The position numbers and the translations under genes are program-made. Source: Pseudomonas koreensis (GTDB lineage Bacteria; Pseudomonadota; Gammaproteobacteria; Pseudomonadales; Pseudomonadaceae). From it: a DNA stretch of 64,000 nt. Location of the stretch: assembly GCF_025447595.1 (NCBI RefSeq), contig NZ_JAOEJU010000007.1, positions 157,778 to 221,777 on the forward strand, in the 5' to 3' direction. Under the pieces are notes generated by a model. The model did not search any database. It worked only from the letters and a program-made list of their open reading frames with translations, and was not told the origin of the DNA. Below, one piece after another: positions 57,124-64,000 of this stretch (its first letter is position 1; every line of letters starts with the position of its first letter).

Positions 57124-58937
57124 GGCAGTTGCGCCTCCAGCGGGCCGCCCAGCACTTTCAGGTATTCGAGCAGCGCCCAACGTTCTTCAGGCTGCAGCAG
57201 TCGGCCGATGACGCCATTGCCGCGCTCGCCGGCGCGGAATTCGTGGCCGCTGTTGTGGTTGCCGGTGATGCGGGTGTCGAACAGGAAACCGTTGGTGAAG
57301 GCTTCGGTGCGGTAGCCCAGATGGCGCGGGTCGTATTCGAAGGTGCCTTTATAGAAGGTGGTGGCGCGCTCGTCCTGAGGCGACAGCAACTGATAAAGGC
57401 TCGGCACCGAGCCGTTGTGCAGGAACGGGGCCGTGGCCCATACGCCGGCAAGCGGACGCGCCTTGTAGGCGACTTTTTCGCGAACGCCGATCGGCAGACC
57501 GAAGCCATCGAGCTGTGGTTTTTCGGCGGCGGTGACGCCCGCTTCACGGTACGCACGGTTTTCCACGAAGGCGGTGACGTAAGCCAGTCCCTTGGCCACT
57601 GACAGCTGGCTGAGATCCAGCGGCTCCTTGGGTGTTGGGTGCAACTTAACGTCCATTTGTTCAAGCTCTGCCGGGTTCCATTGCAGGGCAGTCAGGTCGA
57701 AGCGGTGATTGGCAATGTTGTTGGCGGCATTCGGGTCGGTGCCGATGACGTCCGCCGGGAGCATGTGCAGGTGCTGCACCCAGCGCTCGCCTTCCTGGGT
57801 CTGGCGCGGGACGTGGCATCCGGCGCAATTCTCGGCGAACAGGGCTCGCCCCTTGGCTGCCAAGGGTTTGTCGACCACGCCCAGGACTTCTTCAGGCCAT
57901 GCCGGCGGTCGCAGTTTTTGCAGGGTTTCTTCGATCTTGTGCAGATCACGTACGCGTACGCTGGAGGCATAGCGGTCATCACCCTGCAACGGCTGGCCGT
58001 TGGCGTCGAAGAAGTTCAGGGTGGCGCCGACACCCAGCGCCTCGCCGATATTGCGTGCCATCGGTTGCTGCGCCGAACCGTTCCACTGTACCCAGTCGAA
58101 GGTCCACATATCCCACAGCTGCGGGTAATCCACCGGGGCGTTGGCCACGCGGTAGTTGCTCGCGGAGATCGCATCGCCGAAGGTCGCGTTGGCGATACGC
58201 CCGAACGCATCGGTGCGGCCCGGGCCTTCCTCGGTGGGGTAGAGGCCACGGTGAGTATCGTTCCAGGCCACTTTGATGAAGGTGTTCAGTGAGCTTTTGA
58301 AGTCTTTGCGTAGCTGTTCGTTGCGTGCGTCGTAGTCGTTGCCCAGCACGTGGCGGGCGAAACGCTCGAATTTCCACGGGTTGTAGTAAGTCGAGGTGAG
58401 ACTGGCAACCAATGCCTGTCCGAAACTGCCGCCGCGCAATGTAGGAACGCTGGAAGGCAACACATGCTGAGCCGAGCCACCGTCGATGCGTACCGCCTGG
58501 CCATTGAAGTGCAGTTCGCCGGTGTGGCAGGCCGCGCAAGTGATGTCGAGATATTGCTCGGCGCTGCCGGGATTCTGGTGCCGGGCGAAACCCACCGGCA
58601 GATTCCCCGGGTTGTCCGGCGTGGCTTTCTGCTGCGGATCGATCAGAAAGCCGAAGCGTGCGAGGTATTCCGGGGAGGCAAAGCGTTGCTGCGAGAACGG
58701 CAGTTCCAGCACCTGAAACCATTCGTAACGAAGGCCTTTGACCTGCGTCCCCTGCGGGGTGAAGTAGTAGGTCTGGCGCTCTTGCTCAGTCCACTGGTTC
58801 AGGTAGTGCACCTGTTTTGCGGGTGTGGGGAAGGGCAATTTCGGATTGGCGACATAGTAAAGAACCACTGCCAGGACCAGTCCCAGCAGCACCACGATCA
58901 GCGTCAAACCACGGTATAAGAGGCGCAAGATAAACAT
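57120..58937 (-). CDS. Di-heme cytochrome c peroxidase-like (RoxA-like) protein
   Basis: 605 residues. One N-terminal TM helix (about 8-28) anchors it in the membrane with the bulk in the periplasm. Two CxxCH motifs, CAACH (near residue 135) and CAGCH (near 372), bind heme c. The overall design resembles the cytochrome c peroxidase/RoxA family. The start is uncertain: AAGG abuts the ATG directly, and a TTG four codons on (MLRLLYRG) has better spacing. Stop overlaps the catalase-like gene (ATGA). Confidence 0.82.
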   Translation of the reverse strand: MFILRLLYRGLTLIVVLLGLVLAVVLYYVANPKLPFPTPAKQVHYLNQWTEQERQTYYFTPQGTQVKGLRYEWFQVLELPFSQQRFASPEYLARFGFLIDPQQKATPDNPGNLPVGFARHQNPGSAEQYLDITCAACHTGELHFNGQAVRIDGGSAQHVLPSSVPTLRGGSFGQALVASLTSTYYNPWKFERFARHVLGNDYDARNEQLRKDFKSSLNTFIKVAWNDTHRGLYPTEEGPGRTDAFGRIANATFGDAISASNYRVANAPVDYPQLWDMWTFDWVQWNGSAQQPMARNIGEALGVGATLNFFDANGQPLQGDDRYASSVRVRDLHKIEETLQKLRPPAWPEEVLGVVDKPLAAKGRALFAENCAGCHVPRQTQEGERWVQHLHMLPADVIGTDPNAANNIANHRFDLTALQWNPAELEQMDVKLHPTPKEPLDLSQLSVAKGLAYVTAFVENRAYREAGVTAAEKPQLDGFGLPIGVREKVAYKARPLAGVWATAPFLHNGSVPSLYQLLSPQDERATTFYKGTFEYDPRHLGYRTEAFTNGFLFDTRITGNHNSGHEFRAGERGNGVIGRLLQPEERWALLEYLKVLGGPLEAQLP

Positions 58938-59198
58938 CCTTGTCGAGTTGTTGCGCTGTTATGCCTGAGCCAAGCCGTGTGCGGCAAGTGGCCATTACGC
59001 CAAGTGTTGTGGGAAGCGGCATTAATCGCTGTCGGCGAAAGATGACAGAAGCTTCATCGTGGCTTTCGCCAAATGCTTTTTAATCCCTGAACTTATCGGA
59101 AGATTCCTGCTCTCATGCCGGTAGCCATTGGTCGTGGCGGCCTGATAAGCTCGCGGCTTTACTCGATTGCCCTTTCGGCGCATGAACAAGGAAATAGC

Positions 59199-59915
59199 AT
59201 GAAACAGCATCGGTTGGCGGCGGCGGTTGCCCTGGTTAGCCTGGTCCTCGCGGGTTGTGATTCGCAGACCAGCGTAGAGCTGAAAACCCCGGCGCAAAAA
59301 GCTTCCTACGGTATCGGCCTGAACATGGGCAAGAGCCTTGCTCAGGAAGGCATGGATGATCTGGACTCCAAAGCGGTAGCCCAGGGCATCGAAGATGCCG
59401 TCGGCAAGAAAGAACAGAAGCTGAAAGACGAAGAACTGGTTGAAGCCTTCGCCGCACTGCAAAAGCGTGCCGAAGAGCGTATGGCCAAAATGAGCGAAGA
59501 GTCGGCAGCTGCCGGCAAGAAATTCCTCGAAGAAAACGGCAAGAAGGCTGGCGTGACCACCACCGCTTCCGGTCTGCAGTACGAAGTGGTCAAGAAAGCC
59601 GACGGCCCACAGCCTAAGCCTACCGACGTCGTGACCGTTCACTACACCGGCAAGCTGACCAACGGCACCGTATTCGACAGCTCCGTCGAGCGCGGCAGCC
59701 CGATCGATCTGCCGGTCAGCGGTGTGATCCCGGGTTGGGTCGAAGGCCTGCAACTGATGCACGTTGGCGAGAAGTACAAGCTGTACATCCCTAGCGATCT
59801 GGCTTACGGCGCACAATCGCCAAGCCCGGCAATCCCGGCCAACTCGGTTCTGGTTTTCGACCTTGAACTGCTGGCCATCAAGGATCCAGCCAAAGAAGAC
59901 GCCGCCGCCAAGTAA
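59199..59915 (+). CDS. FKBP-type peptidyl-prolyl isomerase, lipoprotein
   Basis: 238 residues: lipoprotein signal ending VLAGC (Cys about 20), an N-terminal helical dimerisation domain (about 30-118), and an FKBP domain (about 125-228) with VHYTGKLTNGTVFDSS, GVIPGWVEGLQLM and PSDLAYG. This is the FkpA/MIP layout, a periplasmic chaperone-isomerase. AAGGA lies 7 nt before the ATG; the 28 upstream codons are unlikely. Matches PA3262. Confidence 0.93.
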   Translation: MKQHRLAAAVALVSLVLAGCDSQTSVELKTPAQKASYGIGLNMGKSLAQEGMDDLDSKAVAQGIEDAVGKKEQKLKDEELVEAFAALQKRAEERMAKMSEESAAAGKKFLEENGKKAGVTTTASGLQYEVVKKADGPQPKPTDVVTVHYTGKLTNGTVFDSSVERGSPIDLPVSGVIPGWVEGLQLMHVGEKYKLYIPSDLAYGAQSPSPAIPANSVLVFDLELLAIKDPAKEDAAAK

Positions 59916-59932
59916 TCTGCGCCGGTTTCAAC

Positions 59933-59964
59933 AACAACGCCTCGCTTATGCGGGGCGTTGTTGC
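59933..59964 (+). terminator. Hairpin after the FKBP gene
   Basis: CAACAACGCC and GGCGTTGTTG form a stem 18 bases after the stop; there is no T-tract, so termination may be weak. Confidence 0.6.
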
Positions 59965-60165
59965 ATCTGGACGATGGTCAGCGTAAACAGACCGAACCGA
60001 TGCCGGTCATGGCAGTCCTAGACTTTAAGGTTGCCCGTGCTAGACGCCCGGAGCCGCCAAGTCAATGAAATATTGGGATTTTTTATGTGAGTAAAAAACG
60101 CCCGATCTGAGCGCAGCCCTTATGAAACGGGGCTCTCAGCGCTGAAATGCAGCTCTGTTCACAAG

Positions 60166-60190
60166 GTTATCCACAATTTGTGTGGATAAC
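60166..60190. promoter_or_regulatory. Inverted DnaA-box pair before the DUF1232 gene
   Basis: GTTATCCACA (60166-60175), 5-base spacer atttg, TGTGGATAAC (60181-60190): two perfect DnaA boxes in opposite orientation, ending 20 bases before the ATG. Confidence 0.65.
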
Positions 60191-60209
60191 ATTTCAACGG
60201 GAGAAATAA

Positions 60210-60665
60210 ATGAAAGCGCCGTGGAATTTCGCCCGATTCCTGCCTTTGGCCGGACGCCTGCTGGCTCGAGGCCGCTTGCCGACCTTGTTGTTTGCCGTGG
60301 CCAGCAAAGGCGCCGCCCAGGGCAATCGTCTCGGCAAACTGAAGGACGATCTGCGTCTGTTGCAGGCGTTGTGTCTGGCGTACTGGCGCGGCGAGTACCG
60401 CGCGATCAGCGCCAAGGCGATCGTTTCGGTGGTGGCCGGTCTGATGTATTTCCTAAGCCCCGTGGACGCGATCCCGGATTTCATTCCCATGTTCGGCATG
60501 CTCGATGACATCGCCGTCCTCGCCTGGCTGATGAAAACCCTCGACGATGAACTGAATGCCTTCCGCCTGTGGCGCCAGCGCCAGGCGCCGGAAAAGCTCA
60601 GAGTGGTCGAGCGCTTGCCCGATACGCCCGAACAACTTCAGCTTCAGGGGCCGAAAAAGTCCTGA
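60210..60665 (+). CDS. YkvA/DUF1232 family protein
   Basis: 151 residues from MKAPWNFARFLP (GGGAG before the ATG). The DUF1232 core AIVSVVAGLMYFLSPVDAIPDFIP and DDIAVLAWLMKTL form two short hydrophobic helices joined by a conserved DxIPD motif. Function unknown. Its promoter region carries the inverted DnaA boxes. Confidence 0.88.
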   Translation: MKAPWNFARFLPLAGRLLARGRLPTLLFAVASKGAAQGNRLGKLKDDLRLLQALCLAYWRGEYRAISAKAIVSVVAGLMYFLSPVDAIPDFIPMFGMLDDIAVLAWLMKTLDDELNAFRLWRQRQAPEKLRVVERLPDTPEQLQLQGPKKS

Positions 60666-60779
60666 ATCGCGACAGCCTCGTACACAGATAGATACCCCCC
60701 ACGACCTTGGCCGCTGTTAGGATTACACTTCTAGGGAAAAGTGCCGACTCGCTAAGTGTTGTTGTCCTACGGGGTAGTC

Positions 60780-61121
60780 ATGGATATTCAGATAATTGCA
60801 CGCGATGGCGAACCCGAATATGCGGTTCTGCCATGGGCTCAGTATCAGGCTCTACTGAAAGCAGCAGGCATTAACGAAGCACCGTCGCAACCGGCTCCAG
60901 CGCCGCTTGCGGCAACCCCGGACCCGATTCTTCCAGGTCTGGATCAGTTACGCAGTTTGCGCGAAGGGAAGGGCATCGCCATCGAGGCGCTCGCCCGCAC
61001 GGTAGGCATCAGCCCGTCTTACCTGGCCATGATTGAAAGTGGCGAGCGTCTGCCCGACGCCGCGATTCGCCGCAGCCTGGCCTGGGAGTTGACGGTGCCA
61101 GGGTGGAGGGAACAATCGTGA
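60780..61121 (+). CDS. Helix-turn-helix (XRE) regulator with Phd-like N terminus
   Basis: 113 residues from MDIQIIARDGEPEYAV. The first about 30 residues look like the Phd/YefM-type antitoxin start (PEYAVLPWAQYQALL). After a Pro/Ala linker, residues about 60-105 hold an XRE helix-turn-helix (LREGKGIAIEALARTVGISPSYLAMIESGER). It may regulate its own operon. It is followed, with overlap, by an unknown gene instead of a recognisable toxin. Confidence 0.85.
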   Translation: MDIQIIARDGEPEYAVLPWAQYQALLKAAGINEAPSQPAPAPLAATPDPILPGLDQLRSLREGKGIAIEALARTVGISPSYLAMIESGERLPDAAIRRSLAWELTVPGWREQS

Positions 61122-61489
61122 GCGTACGCATCAGTCGTCAACATTGGGACGGATTGCTGGGGGAGCTGGATCAGGCGCGCAGGCAGCGCCATCTTTTGAC
61201 CTATCGAGCCTTGCTCGAACGCCTGCAACTGCCGACGCCGGCCATGCAGACATTGACCGCTGCACTGGAGCATCTCGCGGCACTTGACGCGAAAGCCGAA
61301 CAACCGTTGCGCAGCTCGCTGGTGATCAGCCAGGGTGCCAGTCGCCTGCCTCGCACCGGTTTCTTTGAATGTGTCGAGCGTCTGGGGCGTTTTTCCGGGC
61401 CGTCCGACGGTGTTGCCGCCGCCTCTTGGCATGCCTCTGAAGTGGTCCGGGTGTTTGAGTACGAGTACCCGGAATCGGCGGAGGCCTGA
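61118..61489 (+). CDS. Hypothetical protein (123 aa) in HTH operon
   Basis: GTG start overlapping the HTH stop (GTGA), with GGAGGGAA at 6 nt; the ATG at 61103 lies inside the HTH gene and is less likely. Sequence MSVRISRQHWDGLL, RLQLPTPAMQTLTAALEHLAALDA and a C-terminal WHASEVVRVFEYEYPE. No known domain recognised. Helical first half; acidic tail. Confidence 0.8.
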   Translation: MSVRISRQHWDGLLGELDQARRQRHLLTYRALLERLQLPTPAMQTLTAALEHLAALDAKAEQPLRSSLVISQGASRLPRTGFFECVERLGRFSGPSDGVAAASWHASEVVRVFEYEYPESAEA

Positions 61490-61897
61490 GTGTTTTTACG
61501 ACTCAAGGCGCGGGCAAGTTACTGGCTGGCCCGTAGGCTGTTTCACTGGTCGTGGTTTGTCCGTCAGCCCCGTGGCTGGCGCTGGCTCGAAGGGCAGTTT
61601 GCGCGCATGGCCAACCTGGGCGATGTCGGCGCGCAAAGTTTTTACGGGCACATCCTGACGTTTCGCGGGGTTGGCCTGGGCGCGCGTGAAGAAGGTGTGC
61701 GACTGCTGAGACTGGCGGCTTTGGCCGGTGATGGCAAAGCGGCTTATCAGGTCGGTGTCATCAGTCTGGCTGGTACGCCCAGTAAAGCGCCCGATCCTTC
61801 CGAAGCGGCTCGCTGGTGGACCATGGCGGCCAAGGCTGGACATCCGTTGGCCGAGCTCAAGTTGAAAGAGCTGGCCGGCCGGGATTCTTCTCGGTAA
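61490..61897 (+). CDS. Sel1-repeat protein (135 aa)
   Basis: GTG start immediately after the previous TGA with GGAGG upstream. A basic/aromatic N terminus (ARASYWLARRLFHWSWFVRQPRG) is followed by Sel1 repeats: ANLGDVGAQSFYGHI, GVRLLRLAALAGDGKAAYQVG and AARWWTMAAKAGHPLAELKLKE. Sel1 proteins bind partners; none is known here. Third gene of the HTH operon, followed by a terminator. Confidence 0.82.
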   Translation: MFLRLKARASYWLARRLFHWSWFVRQPRGWRWLEGQFARMANLGDVGAQSFYGHILTFRGVGLGAREEGVRLLRLAALAGDGKAAYQVGVISLAGTPSKAPDPSEAARWWTMAAKAGHPLAELKLKELAGRDSSR

Positions 61898-61917
61898 ACA
61901 AATCATCTGTTCCGTGA

Positions 61918-61952
61918 ACGGGGCGTGAGGGAAACCTCCCGCCCCGTTTTTG
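61918..61952 (+). terminator. Terminator of the HTH operon
   Basis: ACGGGGCGTGAGGG-aaa-CCTCCCGCCCCGTTTTT (one mismatch region), 20 bases after the stop. Confidence 0.85.
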
Positions 61953-62075
61953 CGTCTGCAATTCGATAAAAATCAGTTACAGACTTCTCCTACATCTTCT
62001 GCCTACTCGCCTGACTTCTTTTCTGATTGATCCCCCGCAAAGTCCCTCGCCTGATTTTTGCGCGAGGGAACGCAC

Positions 62076-62123
62076 ATGTTTGACCCGGTTTTTCGTTTCG
62101 CCATGCGCATGGAAATGCGCTGA
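62076..62123 (+). CDS. 15-codon mini-ORF upstream of the RHS gene
   Basis: ATG with GAGGGAA upstream reads MFDPVFRFAMRMEMR and stops at a TGA whose last base is the A of the next ATG (TGATG). It could be a leader peptide for coupling or a remnant of an N-terminal start. Too short to classify. Confidence 0.4.
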   Translation: MFDPVFRFAMRMEMR

Positions 62124-64000
62124 TGGATGCCGTCGCCCGCATCGAGCAAGAACTCGACAGCTTTCCCCGTACCCTTGATCTCTATCGCAAACAGCTGAAG
62201 CACTGGCTCAGTCGCTCGGCAGACAGCGTCAGCCATGCGGCTGATTTGCCGTCACTGATGGGGATGGAGCGGATCATCCGTTTCGGCGAACACAGCACGG
62301 CGGTCGCCATTGACGACAAGCGCTTCTCTTCGGCCGTCGTGCAATGCACGAAAACCGGGCCGATGGAGATCGAGAGCAAGTTCGAGTCGGTGTACGACAT
62401 TCCATTGGGCGGCATCGCTGTCGATGTGGTGGCGGTGGATAGCGGCGAGGTCAAGTCCGTCACGCTCGATGCTCAGGGCAAGGGCGTGTTCACCGGTCAG
62501 GCGGGCAAGTTCTACCGGGTGGTGGTGCACAGCGAGGCCAGCGAGCAGCAGGTTGATGCGCTTTTCGAATCCTACGATGGCCTGACTCAGCAACTGGATA
62601 GTTGGCTGCGCAGCGAATGGCAGGGCTTCAAGCCGCAGTGGTCGCAGTCGGTGGCCACAGCAGCCGGGAACGGCATGCTGGCCGGGAGTTGGGCGGCAAT
62701 CGAGGGGGTATGGGACAGCATCGGGCTGCTCTCGGAAATTCTCCAGGATCCCGGAAAGTTTGCCGAGCGGTTGGGCAGTGGCGCCGCACAGTTGATCGCG
62801 CTGGCAAAAACAGCGCCGGAAATGATGGAGAAGCTTCAGTTACTGGTCAGTGACGAGGCGGCGCTGTGTCTGTTGCTGCGTACCGCCAGCCTCTGGCTGG
62901 ATATGTTGCCACCCAGTGAAGTCGCTGGGAAAACCGTCGAGGCACTATCGATGGTGGTGGTGCAACTGCTGATCGATGTGTTGATCGGGGTTGTGTTGAC
63001 CTTCGTTGGCGCCGGTGCGGGGATCGCGTATCTGACCTTGCGTCTGGCGGAGCGTGGCGCTCAGTTGCTGTCGGCGGTGACGCGCCTGGTGAAGGCGATG
63101 TTCGGCATCGTCAGCACCTTCATCGGCTATGTGAACCAGTACAAATCCGTCGCCGCACGGGGCATCGCCGCCGGGGTGAAAAAGGGCCGCATGCAATTGC
63201 GCTGGGATGCCCGGCGTAATGCTTCCCTGAAAAAGGATGAGCGACACGACGACACGCCGGATCAGGCGAAAAACCCCAACGGTGACAGTGCCGATTGTGC
63301 GCCGCTGACCTGTACCAACGGGTGTCCGGTGTCGATGGTCACCGGCGAAGAGCTGCTGACGCTGACCGATGGTGTGCTCGATGGGCTGTTGCCGTTCGAG
63401 TTCAGCCGCTTGTATCGCACCAGTGCGGCCGAGATTGATGTCGGGTTGGGGTTTGGCTGGAGCCATTCGCTGGCGCATCGTCTGGAGGTTGATGGCGCTT
63501 CGGTGGTCTGGGTTGACCATGAGAACCGGCGCACGCGGTTTCCGTTGCCGAGTGTCGAGCGGCCGGCGATTCACAACAGTTTGTCGCGGGCGGCGATCTT
63601 TCTCGGGGATGAGCCGGAGGAGTTGATCGTTGCGCTGGCGGGTGAGGCGGCGCGGTTTTATCACTTTCGGGCTGGGCGTCTGACGGCTGTCAGCGATGCG
63701 TACGGTAACCGGTTGCGTATTACGCGGGATCGTCTGGATCGCGTTGAGCGCCTCGACAACGGCGCTGGCCGTTCCCTGTTGCTGCGTTATGAGCGGGCGC
63801 ATCTGGTCGCGGTCGATTATCAGGTTTTTCGGGAGTCTGCCTGGCGTACCGAACAGACGTTGGCCAGTTACCGCTTCGATGCCCGCCATCGATTGAGCGA
63901 GGCGTCGAACGCCGTCGGAGAGTGCGAGCGTTACGACTACGACGACCGGCACGTCATCCTGCAACGGCAACTGAGCGGTGGCGCGAGCTTCTTCTGGGAG
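62123..64000 (+). CDS. RHS family protein, N-terminal part (runs off the window)
   Basis: Open for 626 codons to the last base. Residues 1-about 270 are an N-terminal region without a PAAR motif; 277-305 hold a hydrophobic stretch (LLIDVLIGVVLTFVGAGAGIAYL). From about 390, CTNGCPVSMVTGEEL starts the DUF6531 region typical of RHS/polymorphic toxins, followed by FSRLYRTSAAE and YD-type repeats (YDYDDR). The C-terminal toxin and its immunity gene lie outside. Likely a secreted (T6SS-linked) effector. Confidence 0.85.
   Translation, partial: MDAVARIEQELDSFPRTLDLYRKQLKHWLSRSADSVSHAADLPSLMGMERIIRFGEHSTAVAIDDKRFSSAVVQCTKTGPMEIESKFESVYDIPLGGIAVDVVAVDSGEVKSVTLDAQGKGVFTGQAGKFYRVVVHSEASEQQVDALFESYDGLTQQLDSWLRSEWQGFKPQWSQSVATAAGNGMLAGSWAAIEGVWDSIGLLSEILQDPGKFAERLGSGAAQLIALAKTAPEMMEKLQLLVSDEAALCLLLRTASLWLDMLPPSEVAGKTVEALSMVVVQLLIDVLIGVVLTFVGAGAGIAYLTLRLAERGAQLLSAVTRLVKAMFGIVSTFIGYVNQYKSVAARGIAAGVKKGRMQLRWDARRNASLKKDERHDDTPDQAKNPNGDSADCAPLTCTNGCPVSMVTGEELLTLTDGVLDGLLPFEFSRLYRTSAAEIDVGLGFGWSHSLAHRLEVDGASVVWVDHENRRTRFPLPSVERPAIHNSLSRAAIFLGDEPEELIVALAGEAARFYHFRAGRLTAVSDAYGNRLRITRDRLDRVERLDNGAGRSLLLRYERAHLVAVDYQVFRESAWRTEQTLASYRFDARHRLSEASNAVGECERYDYDDRHVILQRQLSGGASFFWE

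Noticed and set aside
62123..62960. RHS N-terminal region as PAAR tip domain
   Set aside because: No PAAR proline-alanine-alanine-arginine motif or the usual short hydrophobic start was found in the first 270 residues.

Overview
This is a chromosomal window from a Pseudomonas, most likely of the fluorescens group. The protein sequences, roughly 60% G+C coding bias, gene order (sucABCD next to brnQ/braB and htpG; a cobO-to-cobS block followed by a MarR/MFS pair, a glutathione peroxidase and FadL) and the many GGGAGCGGGCTTGCCCGCGA-type REP pairs all point the same way. Nearly all of it is core genome. The last 2 kb opens an accessory RHS locus cut by the window edge.

Layout. 1-5250: end of the 2-oxoglutarate dehydrogenase operon (sucA tail, sucB, lpdG), then sucCD behind a structured leader that fits the Pseudomonas sucC RNA motif. 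5250-16800: branched-chain amino acid carrier, two small membrane proteins, a tiny lipoprotein, two hotdog thioesterases, htpG, a dienelactone-hydrolase-like protein, pirin, OsmC, a secreted amidohydrolase and a chemoreceptor. 16800-24350: DUF3108, purN-purM, then divergently DUF2066, PerM-type permease, hda and two NlpC/P60 lipoproteins. 24350-26350: lipoprotein sugar dehydrogenase and an unknown protein. 26500-35710: a B12 riboswitch and ten cobalamin genes (cobO, cobB, bluB, cobD, cobC, cobQ, cobU, cobT, alpha-ribazole phosphatase, cobS), mostly overlapping, covering corrinoid adenosylation, amidation, lower-ligand synthesis and nucleotide-loop assembly. 35750-40670: MarR/MFS pair sharing a palindromic operator, a 40-aa membrane peptide, glutathione peroxidase, FadL and two unknown proteins. 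40670-41620: almost 1 kb without a convincing gene. 41620-55120: small Sel1-like protein, rmuC, a large symporter-histidine kinase-receiver hybrid, TetR/MFS pair with a long inverted repeat, cupin, TDT transporter, MFS-acyltransferase fusion, a guanidinium exporter (sugE) behind a guanidine-II riboswitch, BASS transporter and rdgC. 55270-55880: a tandemly duplicated tRNA-Val/tRNA-Asp cassette. 55950-61900: catalase-like plus di-heme cytochrome operon, FKBP lipoprotein, DUF1232 protein and a three-gene HTH/unknown/Sel1 operon. 62070-64000: a 15-codon mini-ORF coupled to an RHS-family gene that runs off the end.

The most interesting non-coding signals are the guanidine-II riboswitch, the B12 riboswitch, the sucC leader, two inverted DnaA-box pairs with the same 5-nt spacing, the MarR palindromes, the 16-bp inverted repeat enclosing an MFS ribosome binding site, and a REP element that supplies the last codons of cobQ. 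No complete, clearly novel multi-gene system was seen. The best candidates for undescribed biology are the HTH/unknown/Sel1 operon, the catalase-like/di-heme pair, the mini-ORF before RHS and the empty region 40669-41623.
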